Shown here: piece by piece, positions 36,510 to 45,158 of the stretch
Layout: every line of letters begins with the position of its first letter
Numbering within the stretch: the stretch's first letter is position 1
Assembly (NCBI RefSeq): GCF_005938215.1
Contig: NZ_VCPD01000004.1
Span: 62,001-126,000, forward strand
Origin: Ruegeria sediminis
Lineage (GTDB): Bacteria > Pseudomonadota > Alphaproteobacteria > Rhodobacterales > Rhodobacteraceae
Length of the DNA stretch: 64,000 bases
Reading direction: 5' to 3'
The notes under the pieces: generated by a model
Database searches by the model: none
What the model saw: only the letters and a program-made list of their open reading frames with translations
What the model was told of the DNA's origin: nothing
Translations under genes and position numbers: made by a program

Positions 36510-37391
36510 TGCCGGCGGCACGGCCGCGCAACCGCGCAGGGCCGCGTCGTCGTTCAGGATCAGGTGAACCGGCGCGCCGAGGTCGTCCGACAGGGGAAAG
36601 GGCTGGGTGAAGACCTTCGCGAAACGCGGCTGCGCTGGGGGCTGCAGGATCGCGCGCGCGACGCTGCCGGCGAAGTAGATGCCGGAGTTCGGCAGGAAGG
36701 TCAGGAACAGGTCGCGGGCAAGGTGTCCCAGCAATTCGGCAATGTGGCCGCGAAAGCCGGAGGGGTCGCCGTCGCTTGCGCGGCGGCGGTGCCAGGCGTC
36801 CTGCATCCGCGCGAAACCTCGGCCCGAGAAACAGTCCTCGACCGTCGCCATCGCGGCGAGTTTGGGAAAGTCGGCGCGCAGGCGGTCGGCGATCAGGGCC
36901 GGAAGCGGGGTGTGGCCGTATTCGGCCGCCGGCGTGAGGACGGTGTCGCCGGCCATCAGCACGGGGCTCACGTTGAACCCGGTTCCGATGCCGATCACCA
37001 GCGCCTGACGCGACCCGGCGGGCGCGACCGCGTGGGCAGCGATCGTCGCGACGTCGCCTGCCCCCAGATGCGGCACGGCATGGCCCAGCGCGCCGAGGTC
37101 GTTCATCAGCATGACGGTCGCGCCGCCCAGCGTTTTTGCGATCCCGGCGGCGTCAACCTGCCAGTCGCGGTTGGTCAGGCGGGCGCGGCTGCCGGACACC
37201 GGGCCCGCAACGGCGATGACGGCCTCGGATACATCGGGGTGACCGATTCCGGTCCAATAATGTTCCAGCGCGGGCATGAAGCCGGTGAAGTCGTCATTCC
37301 GGAACGTCGCAACCCTGTCGGGGAGTACCTGCCCCCCGGGAACCACGCCGAACCGCAGGTTCGTGCCGCCGAGATCCGCGACCAGCCGCAT
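36504..37391 (-). CDS. glk: Glucokinase (bacterial hexokinase family)
   Basis: Encodes 295 residues. The phosphate-1 motif VADLGGTNLRFGV opens the protein. AVIAVAGPVSGSRARLTNRDWQV, LMNDLGALGHAVPHL, IGTGFNVSPVL and the glucose-binding AAEYGHTPLP follow, as does IYFAGSVARAIL. It phosphorylates glucose to glucose-6-phosphate in the cytoplasm. It lies between mlaC and the fliP end, with no other sugar gene nearby. Confidence 0.9.
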   Translation of the reverse strand: MRLVADLGGTNLRFGVVPGGQVLPDRVATFRNDDFTGFMPALEHYWTGIGHPDVSEAVIAVAGPVSGSRARLTNRDWQVDAAGIAKTLGGATVMLMNDLGALGHAVPHLGAGDVATIAAHAVAPAGSRQALVIGIGTGFNVSPVLMAGDTVLTPAAEYGHTPLPALIADRLRADFPKLAAMATVEDCFSGRGFARMQDAWHRRRASDGDPSGFRGHIAELLGHLARDLFLTFLPNSGIYFAGSVARAILQPPAQPRFAKVFTQPFPLSDDLGAPVHLILNDDAALRGCAAVPPAG

Positions 37392-37535
37392 CCTGATTCA
37401 TCCCCTCGCTTGCCCGCCCGGGCATAGGACACCCTGCCCTCGGGGAAGGCAAGGCGCGGGCGCCGGGCGGCGGCGAGGTGCGGGCGGCGATCGGCGGCGG
37501 GTTTTCGGCGCCGCGACCGGCGGGCCGCCGGAAAT

Positions 37536-38273
37536 TCAGCCGGCATAGCTGCGCACCAGCGCGCCCGCGATCAGCGACCACCCGTCGGCGAGGACGAAGA
37601 AGGCCAGCTTGAACGGCAAGGCCACCGTTGCGGGCGGCACCATCATCATGCCCATCGACATCAGGATCGCCGCCACCACGAGGTCGATGATCAGGAACGG
37701 CAGGAAGATCAGAAAGCCGATCTGGAAGGCGCGCGCGATTTCCGACAGCATGAACGAGGGCACCAGCACCGACAGCGGGGCGTCGGGCGACAGGCCGGCG
37801 ATGCCCGCATCCGGGCGCAGATCGGCCATCGCAAGAAAGGTGTCGGGATCGACCCGGGCCGCCATGAAGGCGCGGAACGGGCGCATCGCAAGGTCCATCG
37901 CCGGCTCCACCGCCAGCGTTTCATCCAGCATCGGGCGGATGCCGGTTGCCCAGGCCTCGGCAAAGACCGGCTCCATGATGAAATAGGTGAGGAACAGGGC
38001 AAGGCTCACGATCAGCATGTTCGGCGGCGACTGCTGCAGGCCGATGCCCTGCCGCAGGATCGCCAGCACGGTGACCAGGAACGGGAAACAGGTGATCATG
38101 ATGGCGATCCCGGGCGCAAGGCTCAGGACCGTGATCAGCAGGATCAGCTGGATCGACCGCGCCGACAGCGATCCGCCCTCGCCCAGCGACAGCGAAAGCT
38201 CCTGCGCGCCGGCGCCCGACGGCAACAGGCCGGCGGCAAGCGCCGCGGCGAGGGCCCAGGCGAAGGCGCGCAT
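37536..38273 (-). CDS. fliP: Flagellar type III export protein FliP
   Basis: Encodes 245 residues with a cleavable signal peptide (AWALAAALAAGLLPSGAGA), typical of FliP. Signatures include LSLAPGIAIMITCFPFLVTVLAILRQGIGLQQSPPNMLIVSLALFL (read in parts) and PSFMLSEIARAFQIGFLIFLPFLIIDLVVA. It forms the export gate core with FliQ and FliR, neither of which is in this window. Its start overlaps the fliN stop (TGATG). Confidence 0.95.
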   Translation of the reverse strand: MRAFAWALAAALAAGLLPSGAGAQELSLSLGEGGSLSARSIQLILLITVLSLAPGIAIMITCFPFLVTVLAILRQGIGLQQSPPNMLIVSLALFLTYFIMEPVFAEAWATGIRPMLDETLAVEPAMDLAMRPFRAFMAARVDPDTFLAMADLRPDAGIAGLSPDAPLSVLVPSFMLSEIARAFQIGFLIFLPFLIIDLVVAAILMSMGMMMVPPATVALPFKLAFFVLADGWSLIAGALVRSYAG

Positions 38274-38560
38274 CAGCCGATGCCGCCCTTGAGATCGGTG
38301 ATTTCGGTCAGGCGCACGGCCAGCTGCCCGGGTTGGTCGCCGCCAAGCTCCTCCAGCTGCCCGCGCGCCACCAGCTGGTCCCCGACATAGAGATCGACCG
38401 GATCCTCGATCCGCCTGTCGAGCGTCAGCACCGCATTTTCGCCCAGGCTCAAAAGGTCGCGGATCAGCGGGCGGGCGCGGCCCACGCAGACCGTGACCTC
38501 GATCGGAACCGCGTCGAAGGGGTTCGGCCTTTCGCCATTGGGTTTCCCGGTTTCACTCAT
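38273..38560 (-). CDS. fliN: Flagellar switch protein FliN
   Basis: Encodes 95 residues ending with the SpoA/FliN domain (VPIEVTVCVGRARPLIRDLLSL then GENAVLTLDRRIEDPVDLYVGDQLVARGQL). This short form is common in alphaproteobacteria. It builds the C-ring with FliM and FliG and is the point of rotation switching. It overlaps the fliH stop by 8 bases. Confidence 0.93.
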   Translation of the reverse strand: MSETGKPNGERPNPFDAVPIEVTVCVGRARPLIRDLLSLGENAVLTLDRRIEDPVDLYVGDQLVARGQLEELGGDQPGQLAVRLTEITDLKGGIG

Positions 38561-39152
38561 GCGACGATCCCTGTCTTGCCTGATAGATGAACGCCTCCAT
38601 CGCCTGTTCGATCGAGGCCAGCAAAGCCCTGCAGTCCAGCTCGCGCTCGGCGGCGCCCACCCGCAGGCGGGCCTGGCCTGGCAGCAGCGCCCGGTCCTCC
38701 GCCAGCCGCAGCGGCGCCGGAAACTCCCGCTCCAGCAGCGGCCCGAGTTCCGCGCTCGCCCCCGGCGGCACGGCCAGTTCGATGGGCTGGGCCATCTGGT
38801 CCTCGGCCATGGCCTGCAGCTGTTCGACGACATGCCGGCCGAAGCCCTGCGCCATCGTTTGCGGCAGCACCGTCCGGACGAGGCTTTGGAACATCGGCTC
38901 AAGCGACAGCGTCATCCGGGCCAGAGCCTCGTGATAGGTGAAGGAGAGATCCGCGAGGTTCCTGGAAAGGGCCGCCACGAACTGGCCCCGGTTTTCTTCC
39001 TGCGCGCTCAGGGCGTCCTCCCACCCGGCGGCATATCCCTTTTCGAACGCGGCCAGCCGCTCCTCCTCAAGGGCGTCCTCGCGCATCAGGTGCATCGTGC
39101 CGCCTGCGGGCGGGTCGGCGTCGAACCGCTCAAGGAGATGCGCGATTGTCAT
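38553..39152 (-). CDS. fliH: FliH-like flagellar export regulator
   Basis: Encodes 199 residues. The N-terminal third is charged and helical, with a Gly/Ala-spaced stretch (EERLAAFEKGYAAGWEDALSA) resembling FliH/YscL. The C-terminal half keeps the FliH-like pattern around LVRTVLPQTMAQGFGRHVVEQL. It would hold the export ATPase FliI, which is not encoded here. Its position between fliF and fliN supports the assignment; sequence similarity alone is modest. It is coupled to fliF by ATGA. Confidence 0.78.
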   Translation of the reverse strand: MTIAHLLERFDADPPAGGTMHLMREDALEEERLAAFEKGYAAGWEDALSAQEENRGQFVAALSRNLADLSFTYHEALARMTLSLEPMFQSLVRTVLPQTMAQGFGRHVVEQLQAMAEDQMAQPIELAVPPGASAELGPLLEREFPAPLRLAEDRALLPGQARLRVGAAERELDCRALLASIEQAMEAFIYQARQGSSHE

Positions 39153-40768
39153 CGGGCCTTCTCCTCGCTCTCTTCCAGCCAGCTGCGCAGGATCTCGACG
39201 GTCTCTTCCTGCCTGTCGCCGATCATCGCCCGCAGCCTGTCCACGGCATTGCCGGACCCGGTCGCCGCAAGGGCCGGCAGCGCGCGTTGCCCGGCGGTCC
39301 GCCCCGGCCCGTCGGACGCCGCCACTTGACCCTGCGCGTCTTCCGGCGCGATCTCCCCGATCAGGACCGGGGATCCGGCCCGCGCCTCGGCGCCTTTGCG
39401 TCCCGCGGGCGGCGGCAGGGCGCGCGCGGCCCCCGGATTGGTCAGGATCGGCCGAATCACGAAAATCCCCAGAAACAGAGTCACAATTGCCAGCGTCGCC
39501 ATCTGGATGAGCGACATCATGTCGAGGGGCAGCTTGTGCCAGATCGACGCCGCCGCCAGGGTGCCCTGCGGCTGGTGTGCCGGCAGTTTGAGCGACTTCA
39601 GGGTGATGACATCCCCGCGCTCGGCGTCGAAACCGACCGCCGAGGCCACCAGTTCGCCCAGCGCGTCGAGTTCCGCCTGCGGCAGGGGCTCGAACACATC
39701 CGCCCCGGCCTCATTTGGTTTCCGGATGCCATTTACCAGCACCGCGACGGTCAGGCGCCGGATCGCCCCCGGCGCCCGGTGCACCTCAAGCTCGGTTTCC
39801 GAGACCTCGTAGTTCACGCGTTCACGGGTCTGGCTGGCGGTGGAATTGGACTGGTCGCCGCCTGCCGCGTCGCCGTCCGGAAGGTTTGACGCCACGGTGA
39901 CTTCGGAGGATTGGTTGCGGGAACTGTCCGACCGCTCCTCGACATCCGTGCTGATGGCGACGCGGGTGTCGGGGTCGATGCGCCGCTCGCGGATCGATTC
40001 GGTTTCGGTGACCGTATCGACGCTGACCTCGACCACCGCGTTGCCGGGCCCTACCCGCGCCTCCACCAGGCGCAGAACCCGCTCCCGGATCCGCTGCGCC
40101 TGGTCGTCGGTGCCGCCCGCCGCCGGATCCTGGGCGCCGATGACGGCGCCGTTCGAATCGATCACCGTGACGTTGTCCGGTTTCAGGCCGCTGACCGCCG
40201 AGGCGACCAGGTAGCGGATCGCGTTGGCCTGCGCCGGCGTGATCTGCCCGCCCGCCGGCACGACATAGACCGAGGCGGTCGGGGTCCCGGCGCGCTGGAA
40301 CGCATGGGCGGTGCCGTTCGCGATATGCACCCGCGCCTGGCTGACATGCGGGCTGCCGACGATCGTGCGCGCAAGTTCCCCTTCCTTGGCGCGCCAATAG
40401 GCGGCGTCGAACATCTGCGACGTGGTGCCGAATCCGCTGAGCGAATCGAGAAGTTCGTACCCTTTCGTGCCGTTCGCCGGCAGGCCCTCGCTCGCCAGGG
40501 TCATGCGCAACTCGTCCCGTTTGGCCCCCGGCACGTAGATCGAGCCGCCGCGCACCTCGTAGGGCACGCCGCGCTGGTCCAGCGCGCTCACGATGTCGCC
40601 GGCCGCGCCGTTTTCCAGCCCGGCATAGAGCAGCGTCATCGAAGGCGCCGTCGCCAGGCGCGACATCGCCAGGATGCCCAGGAACACCGCCAGCGCAGTG
40701 CCTGCCGCCGTGATCCGCTTGCGCCTGTCCAAACCCGCCCAGACAGTCCTGATCTGCTGCACCTGCAC
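39149..40768 (-). CDS. fliF: Flagellar MS-ring protein FliF
   Basis: Encodes 539 residues. A first membrane helix lies near residues 20-38 and a second near residues 425-445 (MMSLIQMATLAIVTLFLGIFVI). The periplasmic YscJ/FliF repeats sit between them: LYAGLENGAAGDIVSALDQRGVPYEV, LLDSLSGFGTTSQMFDAAYWRAKEGELARTI (in parts), and HIANG. The C-terminal cytoplasmic end (EETVEILRSWLEE) is the FliG-binding segment. It founds the basal body. It is the first gene of the leftward fliF-fliH-fliN-fliP operon. Confidence 0.95.
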   Translation of the reverse strand: MQVQQIRTVWAGLDRRKRITAAGTALAVFLGILAMSRLATAPSMTLLYAGLENGAAGDIVSALDQRGVPYEVRGGSIYVPGAKRDELRMTLASEGLPANGTKGYELLDSLSGFGTTSQMFDAAYWRAKEGELARTIVGSPHVSQARVHIANGTAHAFQRAGTPTASVYVVPAGGQITPAQANAIRYLVASAVSGLKPDNVTVIDSNGAVIGAQDPAAGGTDDQAQRIRERVLRLVEARVGPGNAVVEVSVDTVTETESIRERRIDPDTRVAISTDVEERSDSSRNQSSEVTVASNLPDGDAAGGDQSNSTASQTRERVNYEVSETELEVHRAPGAIRRLTVAVLVNGIRKPNEAGADVFEPLPQAELDALGELVASAVGFDAERGDVITLKSLKLPAHQPQGTLAAASIWHKLPLDMMSLIQMATLAIVTLFLGIFVIRPILTNPGAARALPPPAGRKGAEARAGSPVLIGEIAPEDAQGQVAASDGPGRTAGQRALPALAATGSGNAVDRLRAMIGDRQEETVEILRSWLEESEEKAR

Positions 40769-40820
40769 CTCCGTCCCGCCGGCATTCTGCGCGGCCTGCC
40801 CCCTGTTTGAACGATGGCGC

Positions 40821-40835
40821 TTAACAATCGGTTAG
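40821..40835. promoter_or_regulatory. CtrA-like binding site between fliF and fliL operons
   Basis: TTAA (40821-40824), seven bases, then TTAG (40832-40835) matches the CtrA consensus TTAA-N7-TTAA with one mismatch. It sits 53 bases from the fliF start and 45 from the fliL start in the 111-base divergent region. CtrA controls flagellar genes in many alphaproteobacteria, so control of both operons is likely. Confidence 0.55.
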
Positions 40836-40879
40836 CTCCTGCGGGGTTATGAATCGGCCGAACAGACAAGGAGGGTGAC

Positions 40880-41362
40880 ATGACCGACGCGACCGCCCAG
40901 GCGGACGAACCCGGAAGCAAATCCGGCAAGGCGGGACTGATCGTGGGGCTGGTGCTGGCGCTGGCCGGGGCGGCGGGCGGCTATGTCCTGGCGACCTCGG
41001 GCATGATTCCCTTCGGCGACCGGGCCGCGTCGCCCGATGCGCCGCCGGGCGCGACCCTTCCCGCCGTGGCTTTCGTGGACCTGGCGCCCATCATCGTCAC
41101 CGTGAACTCGGGCGGCGAGGACCGGCACCTGAGATTTCATGCCCAGCTCGAAGTCGACGAACACCATGCGGCGGAGGTGGAAAGGATGCGCCCCCGGATC
41201 ATGGACGTGCTGAACGGCTATCTCAGAGCGATCGAACCGGCCGATCTGCGGGACCCGCTCGCCCTGACCCGGCTGCGCGGGCACATGCTGCGCCGGATCG
41301 GCATCGTTCTGGGCGAAGGCAGGGTCCGCGACGTTCTGGTGATGGAATTCGTGCTGAACTAG
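40880..41362 (+). CDS. fliL: Flagellar basal-body-associated protein FliL
   Basis: Encodes 160 residues: a short cytoplasmic N-terminus, one membrane helix (residues about 18-38, AGLIVGLVLALAGAAGGYVLA) and a periplasmic FliL domain (AFVDLAPIIVTVNSGGEDRHLRFHAQLE in parts, RMRPRIMDVLNGYLR, LRGHMLRRI). FliL surrounds the stator MotAB. It opens the rightward operon; GGAGGGTGAC precedes the start. Confidence 0.93.
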   Translation: MTDATAQADEPGSKSGKAGLIVGLVLALAGAAGGYVLATSGMIPFGDRAASPDAPPGATLPAVAFVDLAPIIVTVNSGGEDRHLRFHAQLEVDEHHAAEVERMRPRIMDVLNGYLRAIEPADLRDPLALTRLRGHMLRRIGIVLGEGRVRDVLVMEFVLN

Positions 41363-41371
41363 GAGACGGGC

Positions 41372-41764
41372 TTGGAACTCATCGCGGATATTCTTCTGGT
41401 CGCGGGCGCTTCGGGGGCGGGGCTTTACTGTTTCGTGCTGGCGCGGCGGCTGAGGCGGTTCACCGATCTGGAAAAGGGGGTTGGCGGGGCGGTGGCGGTG
41501 CTGTCGTCGCAGGTGGACGAGCTCGACAAGTCGCTGGCCACGGCGCGGCAGGTTTCCGACCAGTCGACCTCGGCCCTGGAAAGCCTGACCGGACGCGCCG
41601 AAACCGTCGCCCACCGGCTGGAGCTGATCATGGCCTCGATGCACGACGTGCTGCCGAACGGCCCGCAGGAAGCGCCCGGGCAACCCCCGGAGGATCAGGA
41701 AACGGCAACCGCCGGCGGCCCGCTGTTCTTCCGGCACGACCACGGACAGGGCGAGGCAGGGTGA
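41372..41764 (+). CDS. Small membrane protein with coiled coil, flagellar operon, function unknown
   Basis: Encodes 130 residues from TTG 41372, chosen because AGGAG lies 6 bases upstream (41361-41365) and no ATG fits. A single N-terminal membrane helix (IADILLVAGASGAGLYCFVLAR) is followed by a charged segment with heptad-like spacing (VAVLSSQVDELDKSLATARQVSDQSTSALESL), then a Pro/Gln-rich tail. No family is recognised. The position between fliL and motE points to a role in the motor or its assembly. Confidence 0.72.
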   Translation: MELIADILLVAGASGAGLYCFVLARRLRRFTDLEKGVGGAVAVLSSQVDELDKSLATARQVSDQSTSALESLTGRAETVAHRLELIMASMHDVLPNGPQEAPGQPPEDQETATAGGPLFFRHDHGQGEAG

Positions 41765-42363
41765 TGGAAGTTTCCGGCAAATCCGACCCGTCGCCGCGGA
41801 CGCGCGGCGGGGCGCTGCTTGTGATCGCCGCGCTCATGATCGGTTCGGCCCTCATCCGTGTCGGGGTGCAGGCCGGACCCGCCTTTGCCCGCGACGCGTC
41901 GGAACCCGGCACGGATGAGGGCGCCGGCGCAAGCGCGCCCCCCGCGTCGCAGAACGCGGATCTGAACCGTTTGCTGCAGGACCTTTTGCGGCGCGAAGTC
42001 GCCGTCAAACGCCAGGAGACGGACCTGGAGGAACGTATGAAGGCGCTTCAGATCGCCGACCGGGCCATCGAAGGCCGGCTGTCGGCGCTGGTGGCGGCGG
42101 AAGAGGCGCTGAGGTCCACGTTGGCCCTGGCCGATGTCGCGGCCGAGAACGACCTCGCGCGCCTGACGGATGTCTACGAGACCATGAAGCCGAAAGAGGC
42201 CGCGGCCCTGTTCGAGGAAATGGATCCCAGTTTCGCCGCCGGGTTCCTGGCCCGCATGCCGCCCGAAGCGGCGGCGGGCGTCATGGCCGGGCTGAGCCCG
42301 CAGGCGGCCTATACGATCAGCGTTGTGCTGGCCGGCCGCAACGCTTCGGCGCCAAAAGAGTAG
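41764..42363 (+). CDS. motE: MotE-family flagellar motor-associated chaperone-like protein
   Basis: Encodes 199 residues; ATG 41764 overlaps the preceding stop by one base, and GTG 41761 is an alternative. An N-terminal signal/membrane segment (LLVIAALMIGSALIRVGV) is followed by a long coiled coil (LLRREVAVKRQETDLEERMKALQ) and a C-terminal MgtE-N/MotE-like domain (YETMKPKEAAALFEEMDPSF, ARMPPEAAAGVMAGLSP). In Sinorhizobium MotE acts in the periplasm with MotC; the equivalent partner here may be the protein at 43272. Confidence 0.85.
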   Translation: MEVSGKSDPSPRTRGGALLVIAALMIGSALIRVGVQAGPAFARDASEPGTDEGAGASAPPASQNADLNRLLQDLLRREVAVKRQETDLEERMKALQIADRAIEGRLSALVAAEEALRSTLALADVAAENDLARLTDVYETMKPKEAAALFEEMDPSFAAGFLARMPPEAAAGVMAGLSPQAAYTISVVLAGRNASAPKE

Positions 42364-42405
42364 GGTCTTGGCGATGCCAGCAGTCAGCTTTGCCGGAGAA
42401 CGGAC

Positions 42406-43275
42406 ATGATCGGGATCATCGGAATCGTCGTCATTTTCGCAATGGTCTTCGGCGGCTATCTGGCGGCAGGCGGCAAGATGGCGATCATCCTGAATTCGCT
42501 GCCTTTCGAGTTGATGATGATCGGCGGCGCGGCGCTGGGCGCGTTTCTGATCAGCAACGACATGGGCAGCGTCAAGCATACGCTCAAGGATATCGGCAAG
42601 GTCTTCAAGGGGCCGAAATGGAAACCCGAGGACTACCGGGACCTGTTGTGCCTGCTGTTCTCGCTGATCCGCATCGCCCGCGCCAACCCGGTCGAGGTCG
42701 AACCACATATCGAGGATCCGGCGAATTCGCCGCTTTTCTCGCGCTACCCGCGGATCCAGGCCGACCGCGAGGCGGTCGAACTGATCTGCGACACCATGCG
42801 CGCCGCCGCGATGAATTACGACGATCCGCACCAGGTCGAGGTGGTGCTGGAAAAACGGATGGAAGCGCATTTCCGGCGGGCGATGCATTCGAGTCACGCG
42901 CTCCAGACGGCAGCCGACGGGCTGCCGGCGCTGGGGATCGTCGCCGCCGTGCTGGGCGTGATCAAGACCATGGGGTCGATCGATCAGCCGCCTGAAATCC
43001 TAGGAAAACTCATCGGCGGGGCGCTGGTCGGAACGTTTCTCGGCGTGTTTCTCGCCTATGGCCTGGTCGGACCCTTCGCCGGCAAGCTGAAGGCCGTGGT
43101 CGAGGAGGACGACCATTTCTACCAGCTCATCAAGGAGGTTCTGGTCGCCAACCTGCACAACCACAACGCCGCCATGTGCATCGAGGTCGGCCGGCAGAAC
43201 ACGCCTGCGCACAACCGCCCCGGATTCACGGAACTGGAAAGCGCCCTCAAGGAACTCAGGCAGGCGGCGGCATGA
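42406..43275 (+). CDS. motA: Flagellar motor stator protein MotA
   Basis: Encodes 289 residues with four membrane segments. IIGIVVIFAMVFGGYLAAGGK opens the protein. The cytoplasmic loop has the charged residues expected to contact FliG (SLIRIARANPVEVEPHIE). DGLPALGIVAAVLGVIKTMG and LIGGALVGTFLGVFLAYGLVGP are the conserved helices 3 and 4. It forms the proton-driven stator with MotB, which is not next to it here. Confidence 0.95.
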   Translation: MIGIIGIVVIFAMVFGGYLAAGGKMAIILNSLPFELMMIGGAALGAFLISNDMGSVKHTLKDIGKVFKGPKWKPEDYRDLLCLLFSLIRIARANPVEVEPHIEDPANSPLFSRYPRIQADREAVELICDTMRAAAMNYDDPHQVEVVLEKRMEAHFRRAMHSSHALQTAADGLPALGIVAAVLGVIKTMGSIDQPPEILGKLIGGALVGTFLGVFLAYGLVGPFAGKLKAVVEEDDHFYQLIKEVLVANLHNHNAAMCIEVGRQNTPAHNRPGFTELESALKELRQAAA

Positions 43276-45158
43276 TCGGCAGGCTGGCGGCATCCGTTCT
43301 GCTTCTGCTGGCCGGTCCGGCAACCGCGCAGGAGATCCGGGTGCGGTCGGGCGAACATGCCGGTTTCACCCGGCTGGTGTTCCGGGTTCCGGCCGGGACG
43401 GAATGGCAATTGACGCCCCGCCCGCGTGGCGCACGGCTGGCCGTCGGGCTGGAGAACACGGTTTTCGTCACCGATGGCGTGCATGACCGTCTGTCGCGCG
43501 GCCGCCTGGGGTCTCTGCGGCAGGAAAGCCCCGGCGCCGCGCTGGAGATGGCGTTTTCCTGCGACTGCGCCGCGACCGGGTTCCTGCATGACCGCACCAT
43601 GATCGTGGTGGACATCGCCGTGGGAACCGTTCTTGACCGGGCCCTCGATGCGGGTGCCGCGAACACGCCCCTGCAGGGGCCGCCGCCCTGCATCACGGAC
43701 GCGGCGCTGGGTTTCGCGGCCTGGTCCGACGGCGCCCCTTTTGCCGAACAGGTTGCAACCGCGCGGCGGGGCATGTTCCTGGAATTCGACCGCCTCGACC
43801 GGAATCAGGCTCTGAAACTGGCCAAAACCTATGCCTATTTCGGTTTTGGCGCCGAAGCGATGCAGGTTCTGGCCTTCATCGATCCGCCGCCCGGCGAAGC
43901 GCCTGTGGTCAAGGCGATCGCGGCGGCGATGGAAGGCGAGGGCCGACAGGACGGAACGGCCTTTGCCGGCATGCAGACCTGCGACGGCGATGCCGCGCTC
44001 TGGGCCGTGCTGGCGGAAGCCAGGCTGGACGGCGTTGCCGAAACCGGTCCCATCGAACAAGCCTTCGCCCGGCTGCCCGATCATCTGAGGGGGCATTTCG
44101 GTCCGACCTTGTCGGAACGGATGACCGAGGCCGGCCACCTTGAAGCGGCGCGTCGGATCCTGCGCTCGGTCGCGCGCAGCGGGTTCGAAACGCGCGCCGA
44201 CGTTGCCCTGGCCGAGGCGGGCCTGGCCGCGGCGGCAGACGACGCCGAAGCGGACGAAAACCGGCTGACGGAGGTGGTGACGTCGCAGGACGCCTCGGCC
44301 AAGGCGCCCCTTGCCCTGGCCCGGCTGATCGGCCGGCGCTGGTCCGAACGCGGCACGATGACCGAGGCCGAGATGGAACTGGCTGCTGGTTTCGCCCTGG
44401 AATACCGCCGCTCGGAAATCGGCCCGATGCTGGCGCTGGCTCATGCGCTGGCGCTGGCGCTGAACCTGGAGTTCGACCGGGCGCGGGACTTGCTGGCGCG
44501 CCACAAAGCGGGCGAGCCCGATGGAGAATGGGCGAAAACCCAGGACCGCGTGGCGATGCTGCTGGCGGAACGGGCCGACGACGTCACCTTCCTGAGCCAT
44601 GCCACGGGGTTCGATGCGGAACAGGTGGCGGCGCTGTCCCCGAAAACCGCGGTCACAATCTCCGAACGGATGATCGCGCTCGGGTTTCCGTCATCCGCGT
44701 TGTCCCTTGTCGATCGCTCCAGCGGCCGATACCCGCGGCAGGCGGCAATGCTGGCCCGCGCCCGGGCGGCGCTGGCGGCGGGGCGGCCGCATCTGGCGCT
44801 GCTCGAACTCGAAGCCGAGGACGGCGCCGAGGCGCTTCGCCTGCGCGCCGAGGCCACATCCGCGACCGGCGAGCATCGGGCGGCGGCGGAATTGCTGCTC
44901 GAGGCGGGCGAGCCGGAGGCGGCCGCGCGGCATCTGTGGCTGGCGGAGGCGTGGGAGGAGGCAGCCGAAATCGCGAGTGGCCGATACGGCACGGTTTCAC
45001 GCCTCAGCCGCGACCTGGCGGCGGAGCCCGAGCGCAGCCCGGCGACGCCCCTGGCGGATGCCGGGAACCTGCTGGCCGACAGCGGCCGGGTACGCGAAAC
45101 CATCGCCGAACTGCTGGGGGCCTTGGCGCAGGAAACGCCGCCGGCTGACGGGTCATGA
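43272..45158 (+). CDS. Large exported helical-repeat protein of the flagellar locus, function unknown
   Basis: Encodes 628 residues; ATG 43272 overlaps the motA stop (ATGA). A Sec signal peptide (RLAASVLLLLAGPATAQ) is present. Residues about 20-110 contain IRVRSGEHAGFTRLVFRVPAG, which recalls the AMIN domain of peptidoglycan-binding proteins, and one cysteine pair (FSCDCAATG). The remainder is an Ala/Glu/Leu-rich array of helices like TPR repeats. It lacks a recognised family name. It may be a periplasmic scaffold comparable to MotC. Nothing else flagellar follows it. Confidence 0.82.
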   Translation: MIGRLAASVLLLLAGPATAQEIRVRSGEHAGFTRLVFRVPAGTEWQLTPRPRGARLAVGLENTVFVTDGVHDRLSRGRLGSLRQESPGAALEMAFSCDCAATGFLHDRTMIVVDIAVGTVLDRALDAGAANTPLQGPPPCITDAALGFAAWSDGAPFAEQVATARRGMFLEFDRLDRNQALKLAKTYAYFGFGAEAMQVLAFIDPPPGEAPVVKAIAAAMEGEGRQDGTAFAGMQTCDGDAALWAVLAEARLDGVAETGPIEQAFARLPDHLRGHFGPTLSERMTEAGHLEAARRILRSVARSGFETRADVALAEAGLAAAADDAEADENRLTEVVTSQDASAKAPLALARLIGRRWSERGTMTEAEMELAAGFALEYRRSEIGPMLALAHALALALNLEFDRARDLLARHKAGEPDGEWAKTQDRVAMLLAERADDVTFLSHATGFDAEQVAALSPKTAVTISERMIALGFPSSALSLVDRSSGRYPRQAAMLARARAALAAGRPHLALLELEAEDGAEALRLRAEATSATGEHRAAAELLLEAGEPEAAARHLWLAEAWEEAAEIASGRYGTVSRLSRDLAAEPERSPATPLADAGNLLADSGRVRETIAELLGALAQETPPADGS

